From the IMG/VR virus record IMGVR_UViG_3300006086_000006, positions 82,825-146,824 of that record: a stretch of 64,000 nt of DNA; one strand, 5' to 3'. The notes under the pieces are model-generated. The model did not search any database. It was given only the letters and a program-made list of their open reading frames with translations, and was not told where the DNA came from. The stretch is from a virus. Of this stretch, positions 36,892-45,398 are shown piece after piece; positions within the stretch are counted from its first letter, which is position 1, and each line of letters opens with the position of its first letter. A program made the position numbers and the translations under genes.

Positions 36892-37983
36892 ATGAACAAT
36901 CAATATGCTAACGCACAGCTTGTATTAGCGTCCGGTGCACCGCTTGAAGATTTGCGTTTTGGTAAGGGTATGGCTCGTGCTCTTGACGGTCGTACCGGAG
37001 AGTTTAACGCGTCGGATAAAAACGATTTGATTAAACAAATCGGTAACTTGATGCAAGCCTATGCATCTGGTTCAATCGTTGAAGCATCCGCTCAACAACA
37101 ACCAGCTGATATACAAACTGCACGCCGTGAAGTATTGGCAGCAGCTTTGAACGACCCAATGCAATGGGAAGCTCTTGGTAGTGGCTTAGCTCGTCAAATC
37201 AACGAACAAGCAGACCGTGAAGGTTTCTTGCGTCGTATTTGTCAAGGTCAAACATTGAAGACTGGTGAGATGCCTCGTGTTCCGATGCCATCTTATGACA
37301 CACAAGCAGTTGTTGCCACTTCTGCATCTAACGTGGGTTACCAAACTATTCGTCAGAAAGTATTTACTCCTGACGAGTTTGAATTGGTTGCTAACGTGCG
37401 TGTTGAGAACCTTGACCTGCAACAAGTTAACGGTGATTTGCTTGAAAATGCTTACAACCAAGGTTTGGAAAGCATCATGGTTGCAGAAGACCGTTTGTGG
37501 AAGAAAGCCGCTGACCGTACTGTTGGTGTAGTAAACAACCTTGAATATATTTCTGGTGAATTGACTACTAAAAACTTGGGTAACTTGCGTCAAGCTGTTG
37601 CTCGTTGGAACATCCCAGTTACTACTGCGATTATCTCTAACGATTACTGGGCTGATATTATCGGCTCAAACGACTTCGCAACTTTCCTTGATCCAATTAC
37701 CAAGTATGATTTGGTGTTGAGTGGTCAATTGGGTACTCTTGTTGGTATGAGCATTATCACTGATGCTTTCCGTCAAGCTAACCAGAAAGTTCTGAACGCT
37801 GGTGAGATTTATGTTGTTGCTTCTCCTGAGAACCATGCAGCATACTCAACTCGTGGTGGTATTAGTTCTACTCCTACCACTGGTGCAAACCAAGGCAACA
37901 GCACTAAGGGCTGGTATATGACTTCACCGTTTTCGTTCGTCCTCGCAAACGCACGCTCAGTTGCGAAGGGAAAACGCCTATAA
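36892..37983 (+). CDS. Major capsid protein (HK97-fold candidate)
   Basis: 363 residues with a strong GAAGGAG site and the most regular codon use around it. The N-terminal ~85 residues are helical and could be a delta-domain removed by the prohead protease. Then come DREGFLRRICQGQTLKTGE and a beta-rich body including ELVANVRVENLDLQQVNGD, AEDRLWKKA and a long helix region (TTKNLGNLRQAVARWNIP), and the C-terminal IYVVASPENHAAY segment. This order is typical of HK97-fold capsid proteins of large myophages. A homing endonuclease follows, as is common near highly conserved capsid genes. Confidence 0.75.
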   Translation: MNNQYANAQLVLASGAPLEDLRFGKGMARALDGRTGEFNASDKNDLIKQIGNLMQAYASGSIVEASAQQQPADIQTARREVLAAALNDPMQWEALGSGLARQINEQADREGFLRRICQGQTLKTGEMPRVPMPSYDTQAVVATSASNVGYQTIRQKVFTPDEFELVANVRVENLDLQQVNGDLLENAYNQGLESIMVAEDRLWKKAADRTVGVVNNLEYISGELTTKNLGNLRQAVARWNIPVTTAIISNDYWADIIGSNDFATFLDPITKYDLVLSGQLGTLVGMSIITDAFRQANQKVLNAGEIYVVASPENHAAYSTRGGISSTPTTGANQGNSTKGWYMTSPFSFVLANARSVAKGKRL

Positions 37984-38015
37984 CATCAGGCGAAGTAAAG
38001 TTCCATTGAAAAATT

Positions 38016-38078
38016 TAGAAACTCTGTGTGACAAGGCTGGCCCGCCGTGTTACCCTAGACACTAGCACAGAGTTTCTA
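38016..38078 (+). terminator. Long hairpin after the capsid gene (terminator/processing)
   Basis: A perfect 13-bp inverted repeat TAGAAACTCTGTG / CACAGAGTTTCTA with a 37-base loop lies 33 bases after the capsid stop. The loop itself can form short GC-rich stems (GGCTGGCCCGCC). Only a weak T-tract follows, so it may be a transcript-stabilising or processing hairpin rather than a strict terminator. Confidence 0.5.
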
Positions 38079-38079
38079 T

Positions 38080-38102
38080 CTAATTGTTGTAGGGACAATT
38101 AG
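38080..38102 (+). promoter_or_regulatory. RBS-containing hairpin before GIY-YIG endonuclease gene
   Basis: CTAATTGT / ACAATTAG form an 8-bp stem around the 7-base loop TGTAGGG, with AGGG as the Shine-Dalgarno. The ATG lies two bases after the stem. Folding could limit ribosome access and keep endonuclease synthesis low, as known for T4 homing endonucleases. Confidence 0.5.
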
Positions 38103-38103
38103 T

Positions 38104-39117
38104 ATGCGAAACGATTTCTATGTTTATGTTTTATTAGATACAAGAAAACCAGGTAAGTTTGTTTACGGTAAAAGCGGTAAGCTTAATTTTGACTATGAAC
38201 CATTTTATGTTGGCAAAGGTCGTGGCAGTAGATGCTTCAATCATGATGCAACTAACACCTCCGCACGATACAATAAATGGAAGTCTAACAAAATAAAGCG
38301 AATCTTAAAAGAGACAGGCGAAAGACATTTAATTGTTAAAGTAGCTGAAAATCTAACAGAAGATCGTGCATTCAAGTTAGAGTCTCAAGCTGTTCGTATC
38401 ATAGGTAGAAAAGGTGAAGGTCCTCTTACTAATCTAACAGATGGTGGTGAAGGTACAGTAGGTAGAAAGGATTCAAAAGCAGTGGTCGATAAACGTGCTA
38501 AGGCTATTCGTAAAGCTATAGCAGAAATGCCAGAAGAAATAAAATCTGTATGGTATAAACGAATCTCTCAAGCTGCTGCCGCTAGAACCGACGAAGAACG
38601 TGAAGCCTTGCGTATAAAGTTTAGTGCTGCCCAAAAGAATGCTACTAAAGCTGAATTGCGTAGACGTTCCAAAAGATTGTCGAAAGCTAAACTCAACCAC
38701 CTCGCTACAATGACCGACAGTGACCGTAAACGAATTAGTAAGAAGTTATCCAAATCGAGTAAGGCTTATTGGGACTCCGCAAGTACAGAAGATCGTGCTG
38801 TTCGTGGAGAACTAATATCTAAAGCAATATGTTCTAATCCTAAAGCATTGAAAGCGCGTAATAGTAAGATATCGGACAGTATTAAGAAACAACATGAGGC
38901 TTTATCGTTATATGATAAGCGCATTCGTAGTTTCATGGTAATGTGTGGTGTTATTATTCGTAACTATGTGGATAATGGTGACCTCGATACTTATAATGTA
39001 CCTAGTTTAAAAAGTAGACTTAGACAAAAGGCAGAGAGATTCTACGGTAAAGATAAAAACTTAATTGTAGAAGCTCGACAGTTACAGCCTAATGTTAAAA
39101 GTTTATTAGCTGCGTAA
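38104..39117 (+). CDS. GIY-YIG homing endonuclease (free-standing)
   Basis: 337 residues. The GIY-YIG catalytic domain occupies the N-terminal ~100 residues: YVYVLLD (GIY position), PFYVGKG (YIG position), the catalytic arginine region GRGSR and the metal-binding glutamate in KLESQAVRI. The rest is Lys/Arg-rich and helical, consistent with NUMOD-like DNA-binding repeats (RISKKLSKSSKAYW). Such enzymes cut a specific site in a related phage lacking the gene and spread by repair. It is inserted right after the major capsid gene, flanked by hairpins at both ends, with no intron core visible. Confidence 0.85.
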   Translation: MRNDFYVYVLLDTRKPGKFVYGKSGKLNFDYEPFYVGKGRGSRCFNHDATNTSARYNKWKSNKIKRILKETGERHLIVKVAENLTEDRAFKLESQAVRIIGRKGEGPLTNLTDGGEGTVGRKDSKAVVDKRAKAIRKAIAEMPEEIKSVWYKRISQAAAARTDEEREALRIKFSAAQKNATKAELRRRSKRLSKAKLNHLATMTDSDRKRISKKLSKSSKAYWDSASTEDRAVRGELISKAICSNPKALKARNSKISDSIKKQHEALSLYDKRIRSFMVMCGVIIRNYVDNGDLDTYNVPSLKSRLRQKAERFYGKDKNLIVEARQLQPNVKSLLAA

Positions 39118-39197
39118 ACATAGAAATCGTTTCGTGTGTTAATTGTCTTAAAAGATCAACGGTACGGTTAAGCCCGGTAACTGTATTGCATGATTAT

Positions 39198-39223
39198 AAA
39201 AATGGGGCTTCGGCCCCATTTTT
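39198..39223 (+). terminator. Strong bidirectional rho-independent terminator
   Basis: AAAAATGGGGC TTCG GCCCCATTTTT: an 11-bp perfect stem with a UUCG tetraloop and T5 tail. It separates the homing endonuclease from the next gene. Confidence 0.9.
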
Positions 39224-39240
39224 CATTTAAGGTACATTTT

Positions 39241-39684
39241 ATGAATGCTAAAGATTTAATACTCCTGTCTATCATGGCATATAAAGAAAAACAATTTGAT
39301 GGTGCTGCTAAGTTGTTTACTACTGCTATGGAAACTGAAGGTCTGGATAGTCTAGTCGATTACGTTAATCGCATGCCTATTAAGAATGCTGCACATAAAA
39401 ATGCAGGTGAAAGTGATAACACGTTAGCCCCATCTTTAGCCTCAGCCGATTACATTGAGAGTCTTTGCAGTAATGCTGAATTATCTGCTATTGTGGATGA
39501 AGTAGAAGCTGTATTTAGATCCGAGAGCAGTTTGCTCGATGATGGTGATGTTGTAGTTGAAGCATTGGCAGAAAACGAAGAAGCATTTGGTGTACAAGAA
39601 CCCTATGCACCTACACCTTCCTTTGACGAACAAGAAGATTCCCACTTGATAATCGCATCTGCAGGCCCTATACGAGTTAAATAA
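39241..39684 (+). CDS. Hypothetical acidic protein
   Basis: 147 residues from the ATG at 39241, just after a strong terminator; an in-frame ATG upstream overlaps the terminator hairpin and is unlikely. Helical N-terminus (AKDLILLSIMAYKEKQFDGAAKLF) and a long acidic C-terminal half. No motif recognised. It lies between the capsid and tail genes, flanked by terminators on both sides, so it has its own message. Confidence 0.6.
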   Translation: MNAKDLILLSIMAYKEKQFDGAAKLFTTAMETEGLDSLVDYVNRMPIKNAAHKNAGESDNTLAPSLASADYIESLCSNAELSAIVDEVEAVFRSESSLLDDGDVVVEALAENEEAFGVQEPYAPTPSFDEQEDSHLIIASAGPIRVK

Positions 39685-39687
39685 TAC

Positions 39688-39725
39688 AATCCCTCTTTGG
39701 TCAAACAAATGAGGGTTTTATTTTT
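39688..39725 (+). terminator. Rho-independent terminator
   Basis: AATCCCTC and GAGGGTTT form a 7-8 bp stem (one mismatch) with a 15-base loop and a T-rich tail (TTTTATTTTT). Confidence 0.65.
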
Positions 39726-39735
39726 GGATGTCATT

Positions 39736-40389
39736 ATGACACTAGATACTACACACAAATTTGATATGCTTGGTAAAGTTCAAGATAAATCCTCAGCGTT
39801 ATATTTAACGATTGAAGGATTCAAGCGTACCATGATGAAGCATTTGGGCTTATCTAACATGTATCTTGTGATGCACGATGCTCCAGAAATCACAAGACGT
39901 AATGGGCAAGATGTTGAAAACTTCCCATATAGTTGGTTCAAGCTGAATAGTTTTCAAATAATTCCAGACCAGAGTAACTTAAAGGCTATTGGTCGCCATA
40001 GCAGCAGCATGAGTATTGACGAATTCACTAATGCTTATCTTGCAAAGAATTATATGTTTCCTGTAAACCTATCAATTGAATTCCATTACCTGACAAATGA
40101 TATTCAAGATATGTTTGTACTGATACCGAAAATAGGTATCATAAGTGCATTGGGTAAGTTCTCATTTATGTGTTCTACTGAGAACTGTGAACCTTGGCAA
40201 GTATTCGTATATCTCGATTCACCCGACATATCCTTCCCTACTGCGGCATTGGAAGCTACAGATAAACCTGCTGCTTATGATATTACATTTACGTTTAAAA
40301 TTCAAACTAAAGCAGGTGTTTCTAAAATGGTACCGAAGATTAATAATGCCGGTACTGTTACATCTTCCGTACAAACGAAAACGGAGTAA
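39736..40389 (+). CDS. Putative head-tail connector/tail protein
   Basis: 217 residues from the ATG at 39736; the in-frame TTG at 39697 lies within the terminator and is unlikely. Alternating strands (NMYLVMHDAPEI, FPVNLSIEFHYL, DMFVLIPKIGII) with no enzymatic motif. Position before the sheath and tube suggests a neck, tail-terminator or completion protein. Not recognised. Confidence 0.55.
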   Translation: MTLDTTHKFDMLGKVQDKSSALYLTIEGFKRTMMKHLGLSNMYLVMHDAPEITRRNGQDVENFPYSWFKLNSFQIIPDQSNLKAIGRHSSSMSIDEFTNAYLAKNYMFPVNLSIEFHYLTNDIQDMFVLIPKIGIISALGKFSFMCSTENCEPWQVFVYLDSPDISFPTAALEATDKPAAYDITFTFKIQTKAGVSKMVPKINNAGTVTSSVQTKTE

Positions 40390-40391
40390 GT

Positions 40392-41843
40392 ATGGGCACA
40401 ACATTATTGAGTGAGATTCGCTCGTACCAAGTAGATGAAATAGGAAAACAAAGCGTTTTCAGGCAAACTTGTAGTGCGAAGCTGCAAGATTCTGATACGC
40501 TAGATAGCGGTGATTTCATCGTAACGTCAACTCAGAACAAAACAATTGACCTCGTTAATAAAGCATTTTGTTTACGTTCAATGTTTCCAGTTGAAGTGAC
40601 ATTAACACAAGTTGGTCCTGTCAATGCGACACCCCAACCTGTAGTTATACCTACTGATTACACTGGTGTATTAACTGTATTCAATATAACGGCTGGACAC
40701 GGTCTTGTTATTGGATTAGAAGATAAAGATTTACCTTTGCTTACACCTACAGTGCGTGTAGTTATTTTCAACACACGCACGGGTGAGACAGAACAGTTAG
40801 AATTAATTAAACAATTCGATGGTACGTTCAGTGCTACTTTGCCTACAGTTTACGACACAGCAAAGGGTACAGATTTTGATGGTACTATGAATTGTTCGCA
40901 CCTGGATGTATTGCGCATCATATATCATGACAACGTAAACATATCAGGACAACAAGAAGATGTTAGTGTAGAAATAACTACGTTTAGTCCTTTCGTTGAT
41001 ACTGATCTGCAGGTCAATCAGTTTATTTATGTAGGTAAACCAATTGCTATTTTAGCTAAAGATGTAGACCTTGCCGGTTCCGGTACGTATCCTTGTACCA
41101 TAATTAATAACACTACAGGTGAAGTGGAAAGTGTTTCTCTAGTAGAAACGTCACCTGGCATATTTGCACTTTCTTTTCCAACTGCTGCTAACACTAGTAC
41201 GTATGCGGATAATGATGGTGTTCTTAGTGTGTCAGTAGATGATATTATATCTGTTATAGTTACAGATACTAAAGCTGCGACTACACCTACTGTATCTGGT
41301 TCAATTACAGTGCGCAGTGACGCAAATACGAATGGTTTAATTACATTACCTTCTACTGTAGTTCCAGATACATCAATACCTGTGATTCTTTTCGATTACG
41401 ATTTAACTGGTAGTATTTATATTGATATTGCCGTATCGAATATGCGCACAGGTGAGTTTGAATATGTCCGCTGTACCGAGAAAGTTATAGGTACAGGTGT
41501 ATTCGAAGGTACCTTGGACCTAGTGTCAGCTGCCAGTGTAAGCGGAGATAACAAGTTAAATGTAGCGTATGCTGATACTATTCAAGCATCTTATCTTGAT
41601 ATAACAACAGATAGTGGTTCTAGTCTGCTTGTTAAGGGTGTAGCTACAGTTGTACCACCTACAGGCTCAAGTCCATCTTCTCCACCTATAGTACCGCCTG
41701 TACCGCCCGCACCTGCATTTCAACAACAGACTATCACTATATTGTGTACTGGATTGTTTGTATTTCATGGTAGTTTTAATGGGTCTATTGTAATAAGTGG
41801 CCTGAGTTCGGAAGCTGTGCGTTGCAGTCTAACACACATTTAA
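40392..41843 (+). CDS. Structural protein with three repeated beta domains
   Basis: 483 residues. Three related domains contain NTRTGETEQLEL, NTTGEVESVSLVE and NMRTGEFEYVRC, each followed by a F.G.L..., DG.L.V...D.I...Y.D pattern, like tandem beta-sandwich domains. The C-terminus has a Pro-rich linker (VPPTGSSPSSPPIVPPVPPA) and a final beta domain. Probably a virion protein of the neck or tail; the exact role is unknown. Confidence 0.6.
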   Translation: MGTTLLSEIRSYQVDEIGKQSVFRQTCSAKLQDSDTLDSGDFIVTSTQNKTIDLVNKAFCLRSMFPVEVTLTQVGPVNATPQPVVIPTDYTGVLTVFNITAGHGLVIGLEDKDLPLLTPTVRVVIFNTRTGETEQLELIKQFDGTFSATLPTVYDTAKGTDFDGTMNCSHLDVLRIIYHDNVNISGQQEDVSVEITTFSPFVDTDLQVNQFIYVGKPIAILAKDVDLAGSGTYPCTIINNTTGEVESVSLVETSPGIFALSFPTAANTSTYADNDGVLSVSVDDIISVIVTDTKAATTPTVSGSITVRSDANTNGLITLPSTVVPDTSIPVILFDYDLTGSIYIDIAVSNMRTGEFEYVRCTEKVIGTGVFEGTLDLVSAASVSGDNKLNVAYADTIQASYLDITTDSGSSLLVKGVATVVPPTGSSPSSPPIVPPVPPAPAFQQQTITILCTGLFVFHGSFNGSIVISGLSSEAVRCSLTHI

Positions 41844-41881
41844 TACGATAATTTAAACCAGTCACTAACAGGAGACTTTAA

Positions 41882-43471
41882 ATGTCTATAAATTCAGGCT
41901 CCAGTACAAGCGCCGGCGTGTACACCGGAGAAGTCGATGATACGGTAAGAACTACAGCAGCTCCGACCAGTATTGGTGCTATCGTTGGACCTTCTCACAA
42001 GGGTCCCGTAGGTGTAGCGAGTTTAGTTGTAGATAAAACAGATTTGAACGCACAATATGGTGTATCAGATCCCACACTCACTTACATGCACTATTGTGCC
42101 ACTGCATTCTTAGAAGACAGTAGCCAATTGTATGTTGTACGGATTGCAAACAACGCTAAATTGGGTGGCATTAAAGTAGCTACTGTCAACAATTTCAGCA
42201 CAACTGTTCCGTTCACAGTAGGACTTAATAGTGCCGCTGATATTGTTTTTGATACAAACGATATTATGTGGATTTACGCAGATAATCCGGGCGATTGGAA
42301 CAACAATTTGCGTGTACTTATTTATCCTGATACAAACGACGCAAGCAATCAAGGCTTTGTGTTGAACGTATTTGAAGGTAGTAGTTCCGTTGCAGTTGAA
42401 AGTTATCGTGCTACGCTATTTGATAAATTGGATGGATTCGGTAAGCAACTGAATATCGAAAATCTGACAGAAACGTCGAAGCGTATTCATGTCCTTGTTA
42501 ATCGTCAACACCCAAGTTTCTTAGTAAATGAACAAGCGGTGTTAATAAATGCGTTGACAAGTGGTGGTATAACACAAGGTGATAACGGAACTGCGGTTAC
42601 CACTTCGGATATTGCTAATGCGTGGGAAGTGTTCCGTGACGTTGAAGACCTTACAGTTAACCTGTTAATAAATGCCGGTTATACTGATGTTACCGTCCAA
42701 CAACGTATGTTAGAAATTGCTGCGGAACGTGATGATTGTTTTGCAATCTTAGACGTACCTTCAGATCAACAAGATGCACAAGCCGCTGTTAATTGGCGTA
42801 GAGATACTTTGAATGTAAGCACTTCTTATGGTGCTTTATATGCTCCAGATATCCTTATACGTGATACTGATCGTGCAAACAATTTGTATATACCGTGTTC
42901 TGGTCATGTTGCTGGTGTGTTTGCCCGTACTGATCGTGTAGCCGCTGCTTGGTTCGCACCTGCCGGTATTACACGTAGTCAGTTGAGTGTCCAAGGTCTT
43001 CGTGTTGCATACAAACAAGGTCATCGTGATTTATTTGCAGACAATCAAATCAACCCATTGATTTCTATGCCTGGACAAGGTTATGTTGTTTGGGGCGCTG
43101 ATACGTTACAATCGTTCGCGTCAGCATTATCAAACATCAACGTCCGTCGCTTGATTTCTTTGTTGAAGACCAGCATCGCAAACAGTTCACTAGTTGGTGT
43201 GTATGAACCTAACGATACTTTCTTGCGCATTAGTATGAAAGCATTGTGTGATAGTATTCTAGCACCTATTAAACGTGGCCGTGGTCTGTACGGTTACGAA
43301 ATTATTTGTGATGATCGCAACAATTCTAATGAGAATATTGCTAATGGTGATTTGATATTAGATGTGTATGTTGACCCTGTACTACCAGCTAAACGTATCC
43401 ATTTGAATGCAATCATACCTAAAACTGGTCAGATCACATTCGCTCAAAGTCTTGTTAATGCTACTAACTAA
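41882..43471 (+). CDS. Contractile tail sheath protein 2
   Basis: 529 residues with AGGAG upstream. TSAGVYTGEVDDT, GAIVGPSHKGPVG and the C-terminal CDDRNN...GDLILDVYVDP..PAKRIHL segment are colinear with sheath 1 at 6715. This copy directly precedes the tail tube, the usual sheath-tube order, so it may be the main sheath. Both copies are intact. Confidence 0.9.
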   Translation: MSINSGSSTSAGVYTGEVDDTVRTTAAPTSIGAIVGPSHKGPVGVASLVVDKTDLNAQYGVSDPTLTYMHYCATAFLEDSSQLYVVRIANNAKLGGIKVATVNNFSTTVPFTVGLNSAADIVFDTNDIMWIYADNPGDWNNNLRVLIYPDTNDASNQGFVLNVFEGSSSVAVESYRATLFDKLDGFGKQLNIENLTETSKRIHVLVNRQHPSFLVNEQAVLINALTSGGITQGDNGTAVTTSDIANAWEVFRDVEDLTVNLLINAGYTDVTVQQRMLEIAAERDDCFAILDVPSDQQDAQAAVNWRRDTLNVSTSYGALYAPDILIRDTDRANNLYIPCSGHVAGVFARTDRVAAAWFAPAGITRSQLSVQGLRVAYKQGHRDLFADNQINPLISMPGQGYVVWGADTLQSFASALSNINVRRLISLLKTSIANSSLVGVYEPNDTFLRISMKALCDSILAPIKRGRGLYGYEIICDDRNNSNENIANGDLILDVYVDPVLPAKRIHLNAIIPKTGQITFAQSLVNATN

Positions 43472-43488
43472 TATTTTCGGAGTTGATT

Positions 43489-43998
43489 ATGCCTAAGCCA
43501 ACGCTTGATGACGTGCTTAACGTCAAAGATCCAATGTTAAATGACAACTTCGATTTTACCTTTGCCTCGATTCCTGGTGGTGGTAGTGTTCGTCAGATGA
43601 CCGTACAATGTAAGACTGCGGTTAAGCCTGGTGTTACATTAGCGGAAGTTGAAGTGGAATTGTTTGGTCATAAGACCATGCATGCCGCACGTAAAACTTT
43701 CTCAAACTCTTTCACCTTAGAAATCATTGAGAACTCTAAAGGTGAAATGGCGAAGATGCTTGAAGATTGGGCTGAGAAGATTCGTGCTACAGATACACAG
43801 CACGGTTCATTCAAAGCAGATTACGCAGTTACTGGTACCATGACTATGTATCAACAAGATGGTTCTGTTGCTGCACAGTATGAGATTAAAAACTGCTGGG
43901 TGTCTGAAGTTCCTGAAGAATCATTTGATGGTGCTGGTGGTGGTATTATCACACTATCCACTACTTTCAAATTTGACGTGTACAAACGTATCCGTTAA
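43489..43998 (+). CDS. Tail tube protein
   Basis: 169 residues from the ATG at 43489 with CGGAG upstream. Contains VKPGVTLAEVEVELFGHKTMHAARK and a C-terminal STTFKFDVYKRI, the beta-rich pattern of T4 gp19-like tail tubes. Follows the sheath gene directly and is followed by a strong terminator, matching the classic sheath-tube pair. The tube is the DNA conduit inside the sheath. Confidence 0.75.
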   Translation: MPKPTLDDVLNVKDPMLNDNFDFTFASIPGGGSVRQMTVQCKTAVKPGVTLAEVEVELFGHKTMHAARKTFSNSFTLEIIENSKGEMAKMLEDWAEKIRATDTQHGSFKADYAVTGTMTMYQQDGSVAAQYEIKNCWVSEVPEESFDGAGGGIITLSTTFKFDVYKRIR

Positions 43999-44022
43999 TA
44001 TCATCGGCAATAAGCCGCGCGC

Positions 44023-44060
44023 AAAAGGTTACGTGGCTTAGCGGTTACGTAACCTTTTTT
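44023..44060 (+). terminator. Strong rho-independent terminator after tail tube
   Basis: AAAAGGTTACGT and ACGTAACCTTTT form a perfect 12-bp stem with a 12-base loop and a T6 tail. Confidence 0.9.
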
Positions 44061-44073
44061 ATTGGTGTGTGCT

Positions 44074-44577
44074 ATGGATGAATTAGTTAGCTTTGATTTA
44101 GTTAATAAAATGCCTGACCCGCTATTGTCATTCAAATGGGTAGTTCTGGCGTTACCATCTTTTGGCGGTATAACTTTGCCACGAGAGTATGTAGAAGCTG
44201 TCAACTTACCGTTCTACAATACAAACATAGAACAAGAAGTATTCATAGCAGGTAGTTATCTTTATTTTCCAGGATTTCAAAATATTACTGCTACAGATAT
44301 TACTTTCTATGAAGATAAAAATCTAACTACTACACTATGGTTAGAAGCTTGGAGAAAAGCAATTCGCAATCCTGATACAGGACTGTACTATCTTCCAGCC
44401 AGTTACAAACGTGATGTACCAGTAGCGCTGTTAGATCAAGGCAACAACACGATACTTACAGCTACGTTAAAAGGTATATGGCCAGCAGCTAGAGGTCAAT
44501 TCGATTTGACATACACAGATAACAGTCGTATACGGATACAACAAAACTTTTCCGTAGACGATCAAGACATTAAATAA
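44074..44577 (+). CDS. Second tail tube-like/tail protein
   Basis: 167 residues from the ATG at 44074 (MDELVSFDLVNKMPDPLL). LSFKWVVLALP, VEAVNLPFYN and a C-terminal GQFDLTYTDNSRIRIQQNFSVDD give a tube-like beta pattern, similar in length to the tube before it. It may be a tube paralogue, tail terminator or baseplate-tube initiator; the sheath is duplicated too. Confidence 0.6.
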   Translation: MDELVSFDLVNKMPDPLLSFKWVVLALPSFGGITLPREYVEAVNLPFYNTNIEQEVFIAGSYLYFPGFQNITATDITFYEDKNLTTTLWLEAWRKAIRNPDTGLYYLPASYKRDVPVALLDQGNNTILTATLKGIWPAARGQFDLTYTDNSRIRIQQNFSVDDQDIK

Positions 44578-44593
44578 CACAAACGGTGATTTT

Positions 44594-45376
44594 ATGAAAT
44601 TTGGATCAGATGTTCTACCAAGTCGTATGGTACCCTATAACATGCGTCATATAGAAATGGACATGTTTGGGGTAAAACAGCTAAAAAAGCTATCTAAAGC
44701 GGTTGCTCTAGCTTCTATGGAACCCACGTTGGATGCGCTATCGGAAGTGCTCTCCATAGACTCCAGACAGCTCACAGATGGCGACTTCCATTATCTACTA
44801 GCTTATCAGCGAATAGTGGGTTATTCAAAAGATAACTTGGTTGCTCAATGGATTTGTGATAATATACTTTGGAAAGAAACAACTGGTTTGAATAGAATTT
44901 TCACCTCAGAAGATCTTAAAGAATTAACTGAAAAATATATTGCAGCCACAGATGCAGAAAAATCAGATTTACAAAATCCGGACTTTCTAGTAGTTGAAGC
45001 AATATATTGCGAGACAGATAACTCTATTGGCATTGCATTACCTGATTTGGATTTAAAGATCCTAACAGAAGACGTATTAGATGCGCGTTTAGATTTTCCT
45101 AGAATGCTAACTAGTTCTGATGCTAATAGAATGCGTAAAGACCCTGAGCGTTTGAACCTAGTTGAAGCGGCTCGCTGGATACGTGAAGGTACTACCTTAG
45201 AAGAGAAGTTTGCGATACTCGAAAATAGTCCTATGGACTTAGCCGAAGCCGCATTAAAAGCAAACTTAACTCATTCTCATGGTGTGAAACGCTATGTTGC
45301 TAAAAACTGTACTCGCTGCAATCAAAAACACATTTCAAAGTTCGAAATCACAGCCGACCTGTTCTTCCGAGTGTAA
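44594..45376 (+). CDS. T4_baseplate-family protein (gp26/gp51-like) copy 1
   Basis: 260 residues. Shares with the next gene a block around LTDGDFHYLLAYQRIVGYSK...VAQWICDN and a C-terminal NCTRCNQKH...FF zinc-knuckle-like end. This combination resembles T4 baseplate hub assembly proteins (T4_baseplate family). It would act in hub assembly. GGTGAT precedes the start. The paralogue follows immediately. Family assignment is from motif pattern only. Confidence 0.5.
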   Translation: MKFGSDVLPSRMVPYNMRHIEMDMFGVKQLKKLSKAVALASMEPTLDALSEVLSIDSRQLTDGDFHYLLAYQRIVGYSKDNLVAQWICDNILWKETTGLNRIFTSEDLKELTEKYIAATDAEKSDLQNPDFLVVEAIYCETDNSIGIALPDLDLKILTEDVLDARLDFPRMLTSSDANRMRKDPERLNLVEAARWIREGTTLEEKFAILENSPMDLAEAALKANLTHSHGVKRYVAKNCTRCNQKHISKFEITADLFFRV

Positions 45377-45398
45377 TGCACCTATACAACAACCTGTA

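Noticed and set aside
38080-38102. att/core integration site
   Set aside because: The inverted repeat overlaps the RBS of the endonuclease and there is no integrase in the window; a regulatory hairpin is simpler.
37984-39240. Group I intron holding the GIY-YIG gene
   Set aside because: The capsid gene is complete before it and no exon continuation or intron core elements were found; a free-standing endonuclease explains the data.
43859-44041. 60-codon frame overlapping the tail tube end
   Set aside because: Lies in another frame of the tube gene with no RBS and runs into the terminator.
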